A DNA stretch of 64,000 bases from Pullichristensenella sp002068815 (GTDB taxonomy: Bacteria > Bacillota > Clostridia > Christensenellales > Aristaeellaceae). Positions 40,891-50,127 of the stretch are shown piece after piece (position 1 is the stretch's first letter; every line of letters begins with the position of its first letter). The stretch spans positions 20,566 to 84,565 of the forward strand of contig JAXGXF010000010.1 of assembly GCA_040772885.1 (NCBI GenBank), given 5' to 3'. The position numbers were made by a program, and so were the translations under genes. The notes beneath the pieces were generated by a model that was not told the origin of the DNA, searched no databases, and saw only the letters and a list, made by a program, of their open reading frames with translations.

Positions 40891-41841
40891 GTGATTGAGG
40901 CGGTCGCTCTCACGAAGCGGTACGGCGCGAAACCGGCGCTTTCCGGCGTGAGCTTTTCCGTGGCCGCGAACGAGGTCGTCGGCCTTCTCGGGCTCAACGG
41001 CGCGGGCAAGACGACGACGATGAACATACTCGCGGGGTACTTGGGCGCGACGTCCGGCACGGTCAGGATCGCGGGGCACGACGTCGTCGAGGATTCGATG
41101 GAGGCTCGCAAGCTCGTCGGCTATCTTCCGGAGCAGCCGCCCCTATACCTCGACATGACGGTCGAGGAATACCTGCGGTTCGTGTTCAAGCTGTACAGGC
41201 TCGCAGGGTCGATGGCGCAGAGGATTTCGCGCGTCGCGGAATTGACCGGCATCGCGGACGTGCGCGGCCGGCTGATCCGCAACCTCTCGAAGGGATACCG
41301 GCAGCGCGTGGGCATCGCGCAGGCGGTGCTTCCGGAGCCGAAGGTCCTGATACTCGACGAGCCGACGGTCGGGCTCGACCCGACGCAGATCATCGAGATT
41401 CGCCAGTTGATCCGCGAGGTCGCGCGCGACACGACGGTGATCCTCTCCTCGCACATCCTGACCGAGGTGCAGGCGGTCTGCTCGCGGATACTGGTTTTGC
41501 ACCATGGACGCCTCGTCGCGGACGACACCGGCGAGGGGCTCGCAGAGCGCATCCACGGGAAATCCCGCGTGACCGCGAGGGCGAGGGGCTCGGAGGAAGA
41601 GGTTCTCGCGGCGCTCCGGGGCATCCCCGGGCTCGCGCGGCTCGAGAGCCTCGGCTCCCGCGAGGTCGGCGCCTGCGACTTCGCCTGCGAGGGCGCGGAG
41701 GGGCGCGATCTGCGCGTAGACGTGTTCGATGCGCTCGCGGCCGCGAATCTGCCGCTTCTCTACACCTACGGAAGCGAATGCTCGCTGGAAGAAGTGTTTT
41801 TGCGCGTCATCGGGGCCGACGCGGGGGGAGAGCGATCATGA
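40891..41841 (+). CDS. ABC transporter ATP-binding protein (GldA/CcmA-like)
   Basis: This 316-residue ATPase has Walker A GLNGAGKTTT, a Q loop in LPEQPPLY, signature LSKGYRQRVGIAQA and Walker B VLILDEPTVGLDP, followed by a C-terminal extension of about 90 residues typical of ABC-2 ATPases. The GTG at 40891 with AGAGGTGA upstream is chosen. It is followed by an ABC-2 permease, a GldG-like protein and a DUF4340 protein, together a four-gene export or envelope system. The transported substrate is unknown. Confidence 0.92.
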   Translation: MIEAVALTKRYGAKPALSGVSFSVAANEVVGLLGLNGAGKTTTMNILAGYLGATSGTVRIAGHDVVEDSMEARKLVGYLPEQPPLYLDMTVEEYLRFVFKLYRLAGSMAQRISRVAELTGIADVRGRLIRNLSKGYRQRVGIAQAVLPEPKVLILDEPTVGLDPTQIIEIRQLIREVARDTTVILSSHILTEVQAVCSRILVLHHGRLVADDTGEGLAERIHGKSRVTARARGSEEEVLAALRGIPGLARLESLGSREVGACDFACEGAEGRDLRVDVFDALAAANLPLLYTYGSECSLEEVFLRVIGADAGGERS

Positions 41842-42542
41842 GCGCCGTATTCGCGCGGGAAATCCGCTCGTATTTCAAGTCGCCGCTGGGCTATGTGTTC
41901 GTCGGCGCGGTGTGCCTGTTTACGGGGCTGTACTTCTATGCCTACAACCTCTACGGCGGCGAGCCGACGCTTTCCAGGCTCTACGCGGTGCTGTTCTCGG
42001 TCGTGCTGTTCCTGATCCCGATCCTGACGATGCGGCTCATCAGCGAGGACATGCGCGCAAAGACCGACCAGCTTCTGATGACCGCGCCGGTCTCAAGCGC
42101 CGCGGTCGCGATGGGGAAGTATTTCGCGGCACTGACGGTGTACGCGGTCGCGATCTCGTCGACACTTCTGGACGCCTTTGTGCTCTCGCGGTTCGCGGAC
42201 GTCGGCTGGGCGCAGGTCGCCGGGAATTTCGCGGGGCTTCTGCTGCTCGGCGGCGCACTGATCGCCGTGTGCCTGTTTCTGTCGTCCCTGACCGAGAGCC
42301 AATTGATCGCGGCGGTCGGGGGCTTTCTCGTGAGCATTCTCCTGATTTTGCTCGAGACGCTCGCGCCGCTCGTGTCGAACCCGCTATTGAAGCAGGTGTT
42401 CCGCTGGCTCAACTTCTCGACGCGCTACACGCCGTTCACCTACGGGGTGTTCGCGCTCGAGAACGCGGTGTTCTTCCTGAGCGTCGCCGCGCTGTTCGCA
42501 ACGCTGACGGTCATGCGGCTCGAGCGAAGGAGGTGGAGCTGA
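41838..42542 (+). CDS. ABC-2 permease (GldF-like)
   Basis: This 234-residue protein has six predicted membrane helices. It begins AVFAREIRSYFKSPLGYVFV, a hallmark of GldF/NosY-like ABC-2 permeases, and has ISEDMRAKTDQLLMTAPVSS. It pairs with the ATPase encoded just upstream (ATGA overlap) and with the GldG-like protein downstream (1-bp overlap). Confidence 0.92.
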   Translation: MSAVFAREIRSYFKSPLGYVFVGAVCLFTGLYFYAYNLYGGEPTLSRLYAVLFSVVLFLIPILTMRLISEDMRAKTDQLLMTAPVSSAAVAMGKYFAALTVYAVAISSTLLDAFVLSRFADVGWAQVAGNFAGLLLLGGALIAVCLFLSSLTESQLIAAVGGFLVSILLILLETLAPLVSNPLLKQVFRWLNFSTRYTPFTYGVFALENAVFFLSVAALFATLTVMRLERRRWS

Positions 42543-43969
42543 TGCGCGGCAGGAAGTGGTGGTTCGCCGCGGAGATCGCGCTCGTCGTGCTGCTCGTAGT
42601 CGCGGTCAACGTCGTCGCGGTCAAGCTCTCCGAGCGGTATCCGCTGAGCCTCGACCTCACGAAGGACAGCCGCTACGCGCTCTCGGACGAGACGAAGGCG
42701 CTGATCAAATCGCTCGACAGGGACGTCGACATCTTCGTGCTCGCGGCCGAGGATTCGTACGCGACGTCTACCTACACCGAGTACGCGGCGGAACTGCTCA
42801 AGCAATACCCGAAGTACGGGCGCGTGTCGGTGACGTACGTCGATTTCGCGCTGGACCCGACGTTCGCGGCGCGCTATCCGGAGCTGGCGCTGCCGGAAAA
42901 CGGGCTGCTCGTCGCGTCGGAAAGCCGCGCGGAGGCGCTCGAAACGGCCGATCTGTTCGAGTATTCGTACGGCGCGGCAAACGAGATACAGGTGACCTCG
43001 GTCGCGGAGGCGAAGCTCGCGGAGGCGATCGCGTCGGTCGCGAGCGACAGCCGGATGAAGGCGCTCGTGCTGACCGGGAACGGCGCGCAGCCGGTCGAGG
43101 GCTTGCGGGAGCTTCTCGTGACGAACAATTTCGACGTCCAGGAGGCGCTGCTCGCGATGGGCGCGTTCGATTTGGGCGCGGACGTCGCGATACTCGCCGC
43201 GCCGACATCCGACCTGACCGCGGAGCAGATATCCTCGATCGAGGCGTTCCTCGAGGGCGGCGGGGAGTACGGGAAATCGCTGTTCTACGCCGCGGACGTG
43301 ACGCAACCCGCGCTTCCGAACCTCGAGGCGCTGCTGCGCGAGTGGGGCGTCGCGGTCGACGACGGCGCGGTGTTCGAGACCTCGCCCGAGCGCACGTACC
43401 AGAGCCAGCCGTTCTTCGCGACCGTTGAGATGGCGGGCGGCGCGCTCGCGGCGGAGTTCGCGGACGAGCCCGCGCCGATCATCGCGCCGATGGCGAGGCC
43501 CTTGACGGTGCGCTTCCGGTTCCAGGAAGGCTATGCGACCGAGGCGCTGTTGCAGTTCTCGGAGACATCCGGCGTCCGGCCGTCCGACGCGCCGCAGGGG
43601 TTCACCGCGAAGGACTCGGCGCGCTCGGGGCCGATCCCGGCGCTCGTCAAATCGACGCTCTCGGTCAAGAACCGGGAGACCGGGGAAGAGCGAACGTCCA
43701 GCGTCTACGCGTGCGGCTCGGTGTCGCTGCTGGACGGCAAGGTCTTGAGCGGCAACGCGTTTTTGAACCGGCGCTATTTGCTCAAGCTGTTCGGCGAGCT
43801 CGGCGAAGGGCCGGATATCGCGAACCTCGTCGGCACGAAGCTGACCGGCGAAGCGGTGTCGCTCAACACATCGACGGCGAACGCGCTCGGCGTCGCGCTC
43901 GCGATCGCGCTGCCGGCCGCGCTGTTCGTCGCGGGCGTCGTGTATTTCCTCAGAAGGAGAAGGCTCTGA
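42542..43969 (+). CDS. GldG-like ABC-type auxiliary protein
   Basis: This 475-residue protein has an N-terminal membrane helix (about 7-27), a large extracytoplasmic part resembling the GldG/IFT52-like domain (LDLTKDSRYALSDETKALIK near the start), and a C-terminal membrane helix (about 448-470). Such proteins accompany GldA/GldF in Bacteroidetes gliding machinery but are also found in Bacillota, where their role is unknown. It overlaps the neighbouring genes by one base at both ends. Confidence 0.88.
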   Translation: MRGRKWWFAAEIALVVLLVVAVNVVAVKLSERYPLSLDLTKDSRYALSDETKALIKSLDRDVDIFVLAAEDSYATSTYTEYAAELLKQYPKYGRVSVTYVDFALDPTFAARYPELALPENGLLVASESRAEALETADLFEYSYGAANEIQVTSVAEAKLAEAIASVASDSRMKALVLTGNGAQPVEGLRELLVTNNFDVQEALLAMGAFDLGADVAILAAPTSDLTAEQISSIEAFLEGGGEYGKSLFYAADVTQPALPNLEALLREWGVAVDDGAVFETSPERTYQSQPFFATVEMAGGALAAEFADEPAPIIAPMARPLTVRFRFQEGYATEALLQFSETSGVRPSDAPQGFTAKDSARSGPIPALVKSTLSVKNRETGEERTSSVYACGSVSLLDGKVLSGNAFLNRRYLLKLFGELGEGPDIANLVGTKLTGEAVSLNTSTANALGVALAIALPAALFVAGVVYFLRRRRL

Positions 43970-45375
43970 TGTCCCGGCAGGCGAAGCGGGCGCTGATTCT
44001 CTTGATCGCGGTCGCCGCGCTGGGCGCGGCGGCGGCATTGCTCGCGCAGCCGAGGGAGGAAGCGCCGGCTCCGGCCGCGACGCCAGAACTTGTGTTTGGA
44101 ACGGGCAAAGCGCGCTCCGTGTCGATCGAAAACGCGCTCGATGCCTTCGAGGTCTCGGACGGCGCCGTGACCGGCGTCCCGCCGGACATACTCGACGCGG
44201 AGAAGGTCCGGGAACTGCTCGAGCAGTTCGACGGATTGAAGCCGGCGAAATCGGTCGACGCGTCCGCGAAGGATTTATCGATCTACGGTCTCGAGTCCGC
44301 CGAGGCGACGGTTGCGGCGACCTATGAAAATGGCGAAACGCTGAAGCTCCTAATCGGCGACCGCGAGCGCGTGAGCGGAAACCACTACTTCCGCCTCGAC
44401 GGGGAGCGCGCCGTGTATCTCATGTACTCCGGACAGGCGGAGCGGCTGCTCGCGAGGCGCGAGGACTACATCGGCCGCCTCGCGACGCCCTACTGCCGCG
44501 CGGCGAACGCGCTCGGGGCGGTGCTGGACATCGAGTTCACGCGTCCGGACGGGGGAATAGCAATCCGCTCGTGCGCGAACCCAAGCGACGAAATGAAGCG
44601 CGCAATGCTGTCCTTCGGCGCGGTCACGCACCTGGTCGAGGGGCCCGTGCTCCACGAGCTCGACCGCACGAACGCGATTCCGGTGTTCGAATCGCTGTTC
44701 GGCATCGAGGCGAGCGAGATCGTCGCCTACGGGCTCGACGAGGCGGGCATGGCGGCGTACGGGTTCGACCGCCCGGACATGATCGTCTCCTTCGGCATGA
44801 AGAACGGCGACCTGCCGGACACGCCCATCGAGCAATGGGCGCTCCGCGCGGTCGACGAGGGGAGCGGCACCGCGCTCATATCAACGGGCAACGGCGTCGT
44901 CTACCGCGTTCCGAGGCCCGCGTTCCTCGACGTGCGGTACGAAGAGCTCGCCTCGCGCTGGTTCTTCTCGCCGCTGATCGCGGATCTGAAGGCGCTTGTA
45001 ATTGACGCGGACGGCGAGACATACGCCTACGAGCTCTCCGGCACGGCTTCGGAGCTTCTCGTCTCGAAAAACGGCCGCGCGCTCGACCCCGCCCGGTTCC
45101 GGGAGTTCTACAGCCTCACGGTCAGCGCGGCGTCCGACGGCGAGTACCTGGGCCTCTCGGCCCCGGCGGGCGAGCCGGCCCTGACCGTCCGGTACGTCTA
45201 CCGCGACGAAGCGAAGCCCGACGATGTGCTTTCGCTCTACCCGACCGGCGGGCGCACGCTCGTCGCGTCGGCGAACGGCGCGGCGGAGTTCGCGATCCGC
45301 GAAAAATTCGCGTCCGCCGTCCGCGCCGCCGTCGCCGCGCTCGACGCGGGAGAACCGATCGCTCAGACGTGGTGA
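43969..45375 (+). CDS. DUF4340 domain protein
   Basis: This 468-residue protein has an N-terminal membrane anchor (about 7-26) and a beta-rich extracytoplasmic region with repeated segments typical of DUF4340 (LKPAKSVDASAKDLSIYGL, and YGFDRPDMIVSF later). DUF4340 proteins are regularly encoded next to GldG-like proteins. It probably forms an outer component of the ABC system. ATG at 43969 overlaps the GldG-like stop. Confidence 0.87.
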   Translation: MSRQAKRALILLIAVAALGAAAALLAQPREEAPAPAATPELVFGTGKARSVSIENALDAFEVSDGAVTGVPPDILDAEKVRELLEQFDGLKPAKSVDASAKDLSIYGLESAEATVAATYENGETLKLLIGDRERVSGNHYFRLDGERAVYLMYSGQAERLLARREDYIGRLATPYCRAANALGAVLDIEFTRPDGGIAIRSCANPSDEMKRAMLSFGAVTHLVEGPVLHELDRTNAIPVFESLFGIEASEIVAYGLDEAGMAAYGFDRPDMIVSFGMKNGDLPDTPIEQWALRAVDEGSGTALISTGNGVVYRVPRPAFLDVRYEELASRWFFSPLIADLKALVIDADGETYAYELSGTASELLVSKNGRALDPARFREFYSLTVSAASDGEYLGLSAPAGEPALTVRYVYRDEAKPDDVLSLYPTGGRTLVASANGAAEFAIREKFASAVRAAVAALDAGEPIAQTW

Positions 45376-45415
45376 CGTCCCGCGTCCTGAAGATAATAAC
45401 TTGGAGGTCAGCAAG

Positions 45416-46351
45416 ATGAAGGTCGGACTTTATTCCATTTCTTATTCGGGCACCTGGTACAGGGACAAGCCCGCCCTGACCGTCGAGGAGGTCATCGACC
45501 GCGCGAAGCTGTACGGCTACGACGGCGTCGAGATCGACTTGAAGCGCCCGCACGGCTCTCCGATCGACCTCGACGAGGCGCGCTGCGAGGCGATCCGCGC
45601 GTACGCGGACAGGCAGGGCATCGAAATCGCCGCCGTCGCCGCGAACAACAACTTCGCCTCGCCGATCCCGGAGCACATCGAGAACGAGCTTCTGATGGTC
45701 CGGGAGCAGATTCGCGTCGCGAAGCAGCTCGGCGCGCCGGTTCTCAGGCTGTTCGCCGCGTGGCGCGGCATCACGTTCCGCAACGGCATCGCGAGCTACG
45801 AGGTCGCGCGCCGCATGGACCACTTCTACGACAGCCTCGACTATGAGATTCGGCTTAGGATCGTCGATTGCCTGAAGGAGTGCGCGAAGTGGGCCGCGGA
45901 CGCGGGCGTGATGCTGGCGCTGCAGAACCACGAGCCGGTCATCCGAAGCTACACGGACATGCTCGACTTCGTGCGCTGGGTCGGCTCCCCGCACCTCAAG
46001 TGCTGCCTCGACGCGCCGAACTGCGGGCTGACCGAGAGGACGCAGAGCGACGAGTACATCGCGCAAGCCGTCCATGACGTCGGCGATCTGCAGCTGCTCA
46101 CGCACGCGAACGGCGAGCTCCGCGAGGAGGACGGAACGGTCGTGATGTTCCCGTACGAGGCGCACAACCCGATCTACCCGAACTACCGCGCGTTCATCCG
46201 GGCGCTCAAGAAGGTCGGCTACGAGGGCTACATCAACTTTGAGTTCTGCCACATGCCGTTCTACGACGGGAAGGTGCTCGGGTTCGATTACATAGACCGG
46301 CAGGTCGAGCTCGCGCAGCGGTATTTCCGAAAGCTGATTCAGGAGGCCTAG
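45416..46351 (+). CDS. Sugar phosphate isomerase/epimerase (AP-endonuclease-2-type TIM barrel)
   Basis: This 311-residue protein has the xylose-isomerase-like TIM barrel: GYDGVEIDLKRPH, LQNHEPVI, KCCLDAPNCG, LLTHANGE and YINFEFC, which supply the metal-binding Glu, Asp, His and Glu residues. ATG at 45416 has TTGGAGG upstream. It begins the amino-sugar transport and catabolism locus (45.4-54 kb). Its substrate may be an aldose or keto-sugar related to the imported compound. It could be co-transcribed with the ABC system upstream since only 40 bp separate them. Confidence 0.87.
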   Translation: MKVGLYSISYSGTWYRDKPALTVEEVIDRAKLYGYDGVEIDLKRPHGSPIDLDEARCEAIRAYADRQGIEIAAVAANNNFASPIPEHIENELLMVREQIRVAKQLGAPVLRLFAAWRGITFRNGIASYEVARRMDHFYDSLDYEIRLRIVDCLKECAKWAADAGVMLALQNHEPVIRSYTDMLDFVRWVGSPHLKCCLDAPNCGLTERTQSDEYIAQAVHDVGDLQLLTHANGELREEDGTVVMFPYEAHNPIYPNYRAFIRALKKVGYEGYINFEFCHMPFYDGKVLGFDYIDRQVELAQRYFRKLIQEA

Positions 46352-46403
46352 GATTCCAATGAAGCATGACCGCTTCGTGGACAATAAAAGGAGGAGGCAT
46401 ATC

Positions 46404-47441
46404 ATGAAAAAGGCTCTGGCAACCCTGCTGGCGATCGCGCTGTTGGCCTGCGGCATCGCAAGCGCGGAGACCATCCGCGTCGCGTCTCACAACGCGATCG
46501 TGGAGGGCAACGCCTACCGCACCCAGTACGAGCTGGACATCCAGGCTGCCGCGGAGGCCGCGGCGGAGTACGGCTACGACGTATCCTATTCGTCCTTCGT
46601 GGCGAACAAGGACCCGTCGCTCGAGTCCCAGATGCTCGAGCAGAGCATCAACGAGGCCTATGACATCATCGTCATCGACCCCATCGCACCGACCGGGCTC
46701 GATCCGATCATCGAGAAGGCCAAGGACGCCGGCGTGATCTGGATCAACTGCGACTGCGAGTACTATTCCGACGAGATCATCAACGTCTGCCTGAACCAGT
46801 ATCAGTGGGCGTACGACGGCGCGAAGTACGTCGCAGAGAAGGTCGGCAAGGGCGGCAAGGTGATCGTGTTCGACGCCATCGACGGAAACGCGGCGAACGA
46901 GCAGCGCGAACAGGCGTTCAACGACATCATCGCCGAGTACGAGCTCGAGGTCGTCAAGCGCGTGAACCACAACTGGGACGCGGCGCTCGCGCAGCAGCTG
47001 ATGACCGAGATCATCAATTCCGGCGTCGAGTACGACGGAATCATCTGCTCGAACCAGGCGTACTTCATCTTCAACGCTTTGAACGAGGCGGGCGCCAAGT
47101 ATCCGAAGGTCATTGCGGTCGACGACCACACCGGCTGGGCGCAGAACATGCTGACGATGAACAAGGATGCGGAGGTCATGCCCTACCTGTTCATCAGCAA
47201 CACCCCGGGCGTCGGCGCGACCGGCCTCAACATCGCGCTGAACCTCTTGGCGGGCAAGGAGCTCCGCGACGACATCTACGGCAACCCCGACTACAACAGC
47301 ATCTACATCAAATCCACGTTCCAGTTCTCCTATGAGAACCAGGAGGAGTACCGCGACTACATGATGGCGCTGAACACGAACAACAAGGCGACCTTCTGGC
47401 TCACGATCGACGAGTGCCTCGAGCAGTTCTTCGTCGCGTAA
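46404..47441 (+). CDS. Sugar-binding protein of a CUT2 ABC transporter
   Basis: This 345-residue protein starts with a signal peptide (MKKALATLLAIALLACGIAS, cut near SA-ET). The type I periplasmic-binding fold follows with NEAYDIIVIDPIAPTGLDP, GVIWINCDC and HNWDAALAQQLM. The h-region Cys is not in a good lipobox. ATG at 46404 has AGGAGG upstream. It supplies sugar to the permeases at 49075-51091. Confidence 0.93.
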   Translation: MKKALATLLAIALLACGIASAETIRVASHNAIVEGNAYRTQYELDIQAAAEAAAEYGYDVSYSSFVANKDPSLESQMLEQSINEAYDIIVIDPIAPTGLDPIIEKAKDAGVIWINCDCEYYSDEIINVCLNQYQWAYDGAKYVAEKVGKGGKVIVFDAIDGNAANEQREQAFNDIIAEYELEVVKRVNHNWDAALAQQLMTEIINSGVEYDGIICSNQAYFIFNALNEAGAKYPKVIAVDDHTGWAQNMLTMNKDAEVMPYLFISNTPGVGATGLNIALNLLAGKELRDDIYGNPDYNSIYIKSTFQFSYENQEEYRDYMMALNTNNKATFWLTIDECLEQFFVA

Positions 47442-47459
47442 GCGGAAACACCCCCGCTT

Positions 47460-47481
47460 CCCCGCCGGACGCCCGGCGGGG
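47460..47481 (+). promoter_or_regulatory. Intercistronic hairpin after the binding-protein gene
   Basis: CCCCGCCGG (47460-47468) pairs with CCGGCGGGG (47473-47481). There is no T-run, so it is probably an mRNA-stabilising or partial-termination stem that keeps binding-protein levels high. Confidence 0.5.
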
Positions 47482-47567
47482 AGGCGTCCGTCTGCAAAAA
47501 CGGCCTCCGCGCGTCCGCTGCGGAGTTTGCATATGTATTCTGAACAACTGAAAAAGGGGATGGGCCC

Positions 47568-49082
47568 ATGTTCGAAATGCGCGGAATCACGAAGGACTTC
47601 GACGCCGTCAAGGCCCTGAAGGGGGCGTCGCTCTCTGTCCGCCCGGGCGAGATACGCTCGCTGCTCGGCGCGAACGGCTCCGGGAAGTCGACGCTCGTCA
47701 AGGTGCTCGCGGGGCTCGTGAAGCCCGACGGCGGGGAGGTGTTCATCGACGGAAAGCCCGTTCGCATACGCACCTCGTACGACTCGAAGCAGCTCGGCAT
47801 CGCGACGGCCTTCCAGGATTTGAGCCTGATTCCCACGATGACCGTGATCGACAACATCAAGCTCAACAAGGAGACCGTCGGGCGCTTCGGAACGATCGAC
47901 GTCAAGAAGGACCGGCGGGACGTCGAGGAGCTGTTGAAGCTCTTTCGTGTCCGCTGCGACCTCGACGCCTACGCGCAGACGCTGATGCCCTCGACGCAGA
48001 GCATGCTCGAGGTCGCGAAGGCCGTCTACGCAAAGCCGCGGCTGCTGCTTCTGGACGAGGTGACGGCGACGTTGCACCACGACGAGATCGAGGGGCTCTT
48101 CGAGCTCCTTCGGAAGCTCCGCGACGAGGGCACCGCGATCGTCTACGTGACGCACCGCATGAAGGAGGTCGCGAAGCTCTGCGACAGCGCGACGATCATG
48201 CGAAACGGCGAGACGGTCGCGGAGCTCGCGCGGGACGAGCTCAACGACCTCGACGGCATCGTCTACCACATGACCGGCAAAGTCCCCGACAAGGCGAAGG
48301 CGTGCGGCGCGCAGGCCGCCGCCGCGGAGGGCGAGGCGCTTCTGGAAGTGAGCGGCCTGAAATACAGTCCGAAGGTGCGGGATTTGAGCCTCACCGCCTA
48401 CAAGGGCGAGATCCTAGGCATCGGCGGGCTCGACGGGCAGGGGCAGTCGGAGTTCATCCGGCTCTTGCTCGGCGAATTCCAGCCCGAGGCGGGCGCGATC
48501 CGCTACCGGGGGAAGGAGGTCCGCTTCCGCCGCCCGGCCGAGGCCGTCGAAAACGGCATAGGCTTCATCTCCGGCGAGCGCAACCGCGAGGCGATCTTTC
48601 CGCTGCGAACCATCGCCGAGAACCTGTTCGTCGGCCGCACGGCGACCGGGGGGCTTTTCAAATTCATCGGCAACCGGCGGGTGAACGGCTTCGCGCGCGA
48701 GGCGGTCGAGAAGTACAACATCAAAGTCGGGGAGCTCGAGGACCCGGCGAGCTCGCTCTCCGGCGGCAACCAGCAGAAGCTGATCGTCGCGCGCTGGATC
48801 GCGGTCATGCCGGAGCTGTTGCTGCTCGACGACCCGACGAAGGGCGTCGACATCGCCTCCCGCCGCGAGATTCACCAGATACTTAGACAATGCGCGCAGA
48901 AGGGCATGACGGTCGTCGTGTCCTCGAGCGACAACGACGAATTGATGGACCTGGCCGACCGCATCTACGTGTTTTACGAGGGAAGGGTGCAGGCGCTTTT
49001 AAGCTGCGAGGACAAGACGCAGGAGCGGCTCGTCGCCGAGATGATGGGCTTTGCCGAGAAGGAGGAGAGAGTCCATGGCTGA
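47568..49082 (+). CDS. CUT2 ABC transporter ATPase (two NBDs)
   Basis: This 504-residue protein has two nucleotide-binding domains. NBD1 has Walker A GANGSGKST, a Q loop in FQDLSLIP, no canonical LSGGQ signature (STQSMLEVAKAV) and Walker B LLLLDEVTATL. NBD2 has GLDGQGQSE in place of Walker A, signature LSGGNQQKLIVARW and LLLLDDPTKGVDIAS. The asymmetry is typical of RbsA-like proteins. ATG at 47568 has AAAGGGGATGG upstream. It overlaps the first permease gene by 8 bp. Confidence 0.93.
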   Translation: MFEMRGITKDFDAVKALKGASLSVRPGEIRSLLGANGSGKSTLVKVLAGLVKPDGGEVFIDGKPVRIRTSYDSKQLGIATAFQDLSLIPTMTVIDNIKLNKETVGRFGTIDVKKDRRDVEELLKLFRVRCDLDAYAQTLMPSTQSMLEVAKAVYAKPRLLLLDEVTATLHHDEIEGLFELLRKLRDEGTAIVYVTHRMKEVAKLCDSATIMRNGETVAELARDELNDLDGIVYHMTGKVPDKAKACGAQAAAAEGEALLEVSGLKYSPKVRDLSLTAYKGEILGIGGLDGQGQSEFIRLLLGEFQPEAGAIRYRGKEVRFRRPAEAVENGIGFISGERNREAIFPLRTIAENLFVGRTATGGLFKFIGNRRVNGFAREAVEKYNIKVGELEDPASSLSGGNQQKLIVARWIAVMPELLLLDDPTKGVDIASRREIHQILRQCAQKGMTVVVSSSDNDELMDLADRIYVFYEGRVQALLSCEDKTQERLVAEMMGFAEKEERVHG

Positions 49083-50127
49083 GGCGATTCGGCGCAGGTG
49101 GGGGCACTTCCGCAGGCAGCCGGTGTTCACCGGGTTCTGCCTGTTCATGGCGGTGCTCGCGCTCAACATCATCATCCAGACCCCGGCGAAGTTTTTCACC
49201 GTCAGCAACTTCCGCATACTGCTCTCGAAGAACATGCCGCTGATTTTGACCTGTCTCGGGCAGTCGGTGCTCATGATGTGCGGCGTGCTGGATCTCTCGA
49301 CCGGCATACAGCTCGCGTTCGTAAACGTCATCGCGATCATGTTGCCGCAGGAACTCGGCGTGCCCGTCGGCCTCGGCTGGGCGTGCGCGCTGACGGGCGG
49401 CGTGCTGATCTCTCTGTTCTGCGGCTTCTGCATCGTGAAGCTCCGGCTGCCGGCGCTCTTGACGACGTTCTCGATTACATACATCATCAAGGGCGTCAAC
49501 GTGCTGATCATGGGAGAGCCGCAGGGCAAGGTCGAGAAGATCATCTACAAGACCTACGATTCCGTGCTGTTCGGCTTCCTGCCGTTCGCGGCGCTGATTC
49601 TTCTGGCCGTGCTGCTTATCTGGCAGTACATCAAGCGCACGCGCTACGGAAGGCACATGTACGCGGTCGGCAACAACCCGCGAAACGCCTACGCCGTCGG
49701 CATCAACCCCGAGCGCGTGCAGATGAAGGCGTTCCTGATCAAGGGTTTCATCGTCGGCCTCGCGGGGCTGTGCCTGACGGCGTCGAACGCGTCCGGGAAC
49801 CCGCTGCAGGCCGAGGAATACGGCATACGCTCGCTCTCGGCGTGCATGCTCGGCGGCATGAACTTCGGCGGCTGGGGGACGCTCAGCTGCGGGCTGTTCG
49901 GCGCGGGCTTCCTGGTGATCGTGCAGAACGCCGTCTACTACCTGTTCAACTTCCTGACGAAGGCCATACAGGGCCTGATGATCAACTCCTACTGGCAGAA
50001 CCTCGTCAGCGACACCATCATCTTCCTGGGGCTGCTCGCGACGATCATCACCGCGAAGGCGCAGCGCGAGACGCTCAAACAGGGCTTTGTCAAACAGTTG
50101 AAGCGGGGTGAGAAATATGGCGGATAG
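49075..50127 (+). CDS. CUT2 ABC transporter permease 1
   Basis: This 350-residue permease has eight to ten membrane helices and RbsC-like motifs (CGVLDLSTGIQLAFVNVIAI, YAVGNNPRNAYAVGIN, ACMLGGMNFGGWGTLSCG). ATG at 49075 has GGAGAG upstream. It pairs with permease 2, with which it overlaps by 11 bp, to make a heterodimeric channel. Confidence 0.93.
   Translation: MAEAIRRRWGHFRRQPVFTGFCLFMAVLALNIIIQTPAKFFTVSNFRILLSKNMPLILTCLGQSVLMMCGVLDLSTGIQLAFVNVIAIMLPQELGVPVGLGWACALTGGVLISLFCGFCIVKLRLPALLTTFSITYIIKGVNVLIMGEPQGKVEKIIYKTYDSVLFGFLPFAALILLAVLLIWQYIKRTRYGRHMYAVGNNPRNAYAVGINPERVQMKAFLIKGFIVGLAGLCLTASNASGNPLQAEEYGIRSLSACMLGGMNFGGWGTLSCGLFGAGFLVIVQNAVYYLFNFLTKAIQGLMINSYWQNLVSDTIIFLGLLATIITAKAQRETLKQGFVKQLKRGEKYGG

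Noticed and set aside
47482..47567. Separate promoter for the CUT2 ATPase gene
   Set aside because: Only a weak TATTCT-like box is visible and no -35 at suitable spacing; read-through from the binding-protein gene is simpler.
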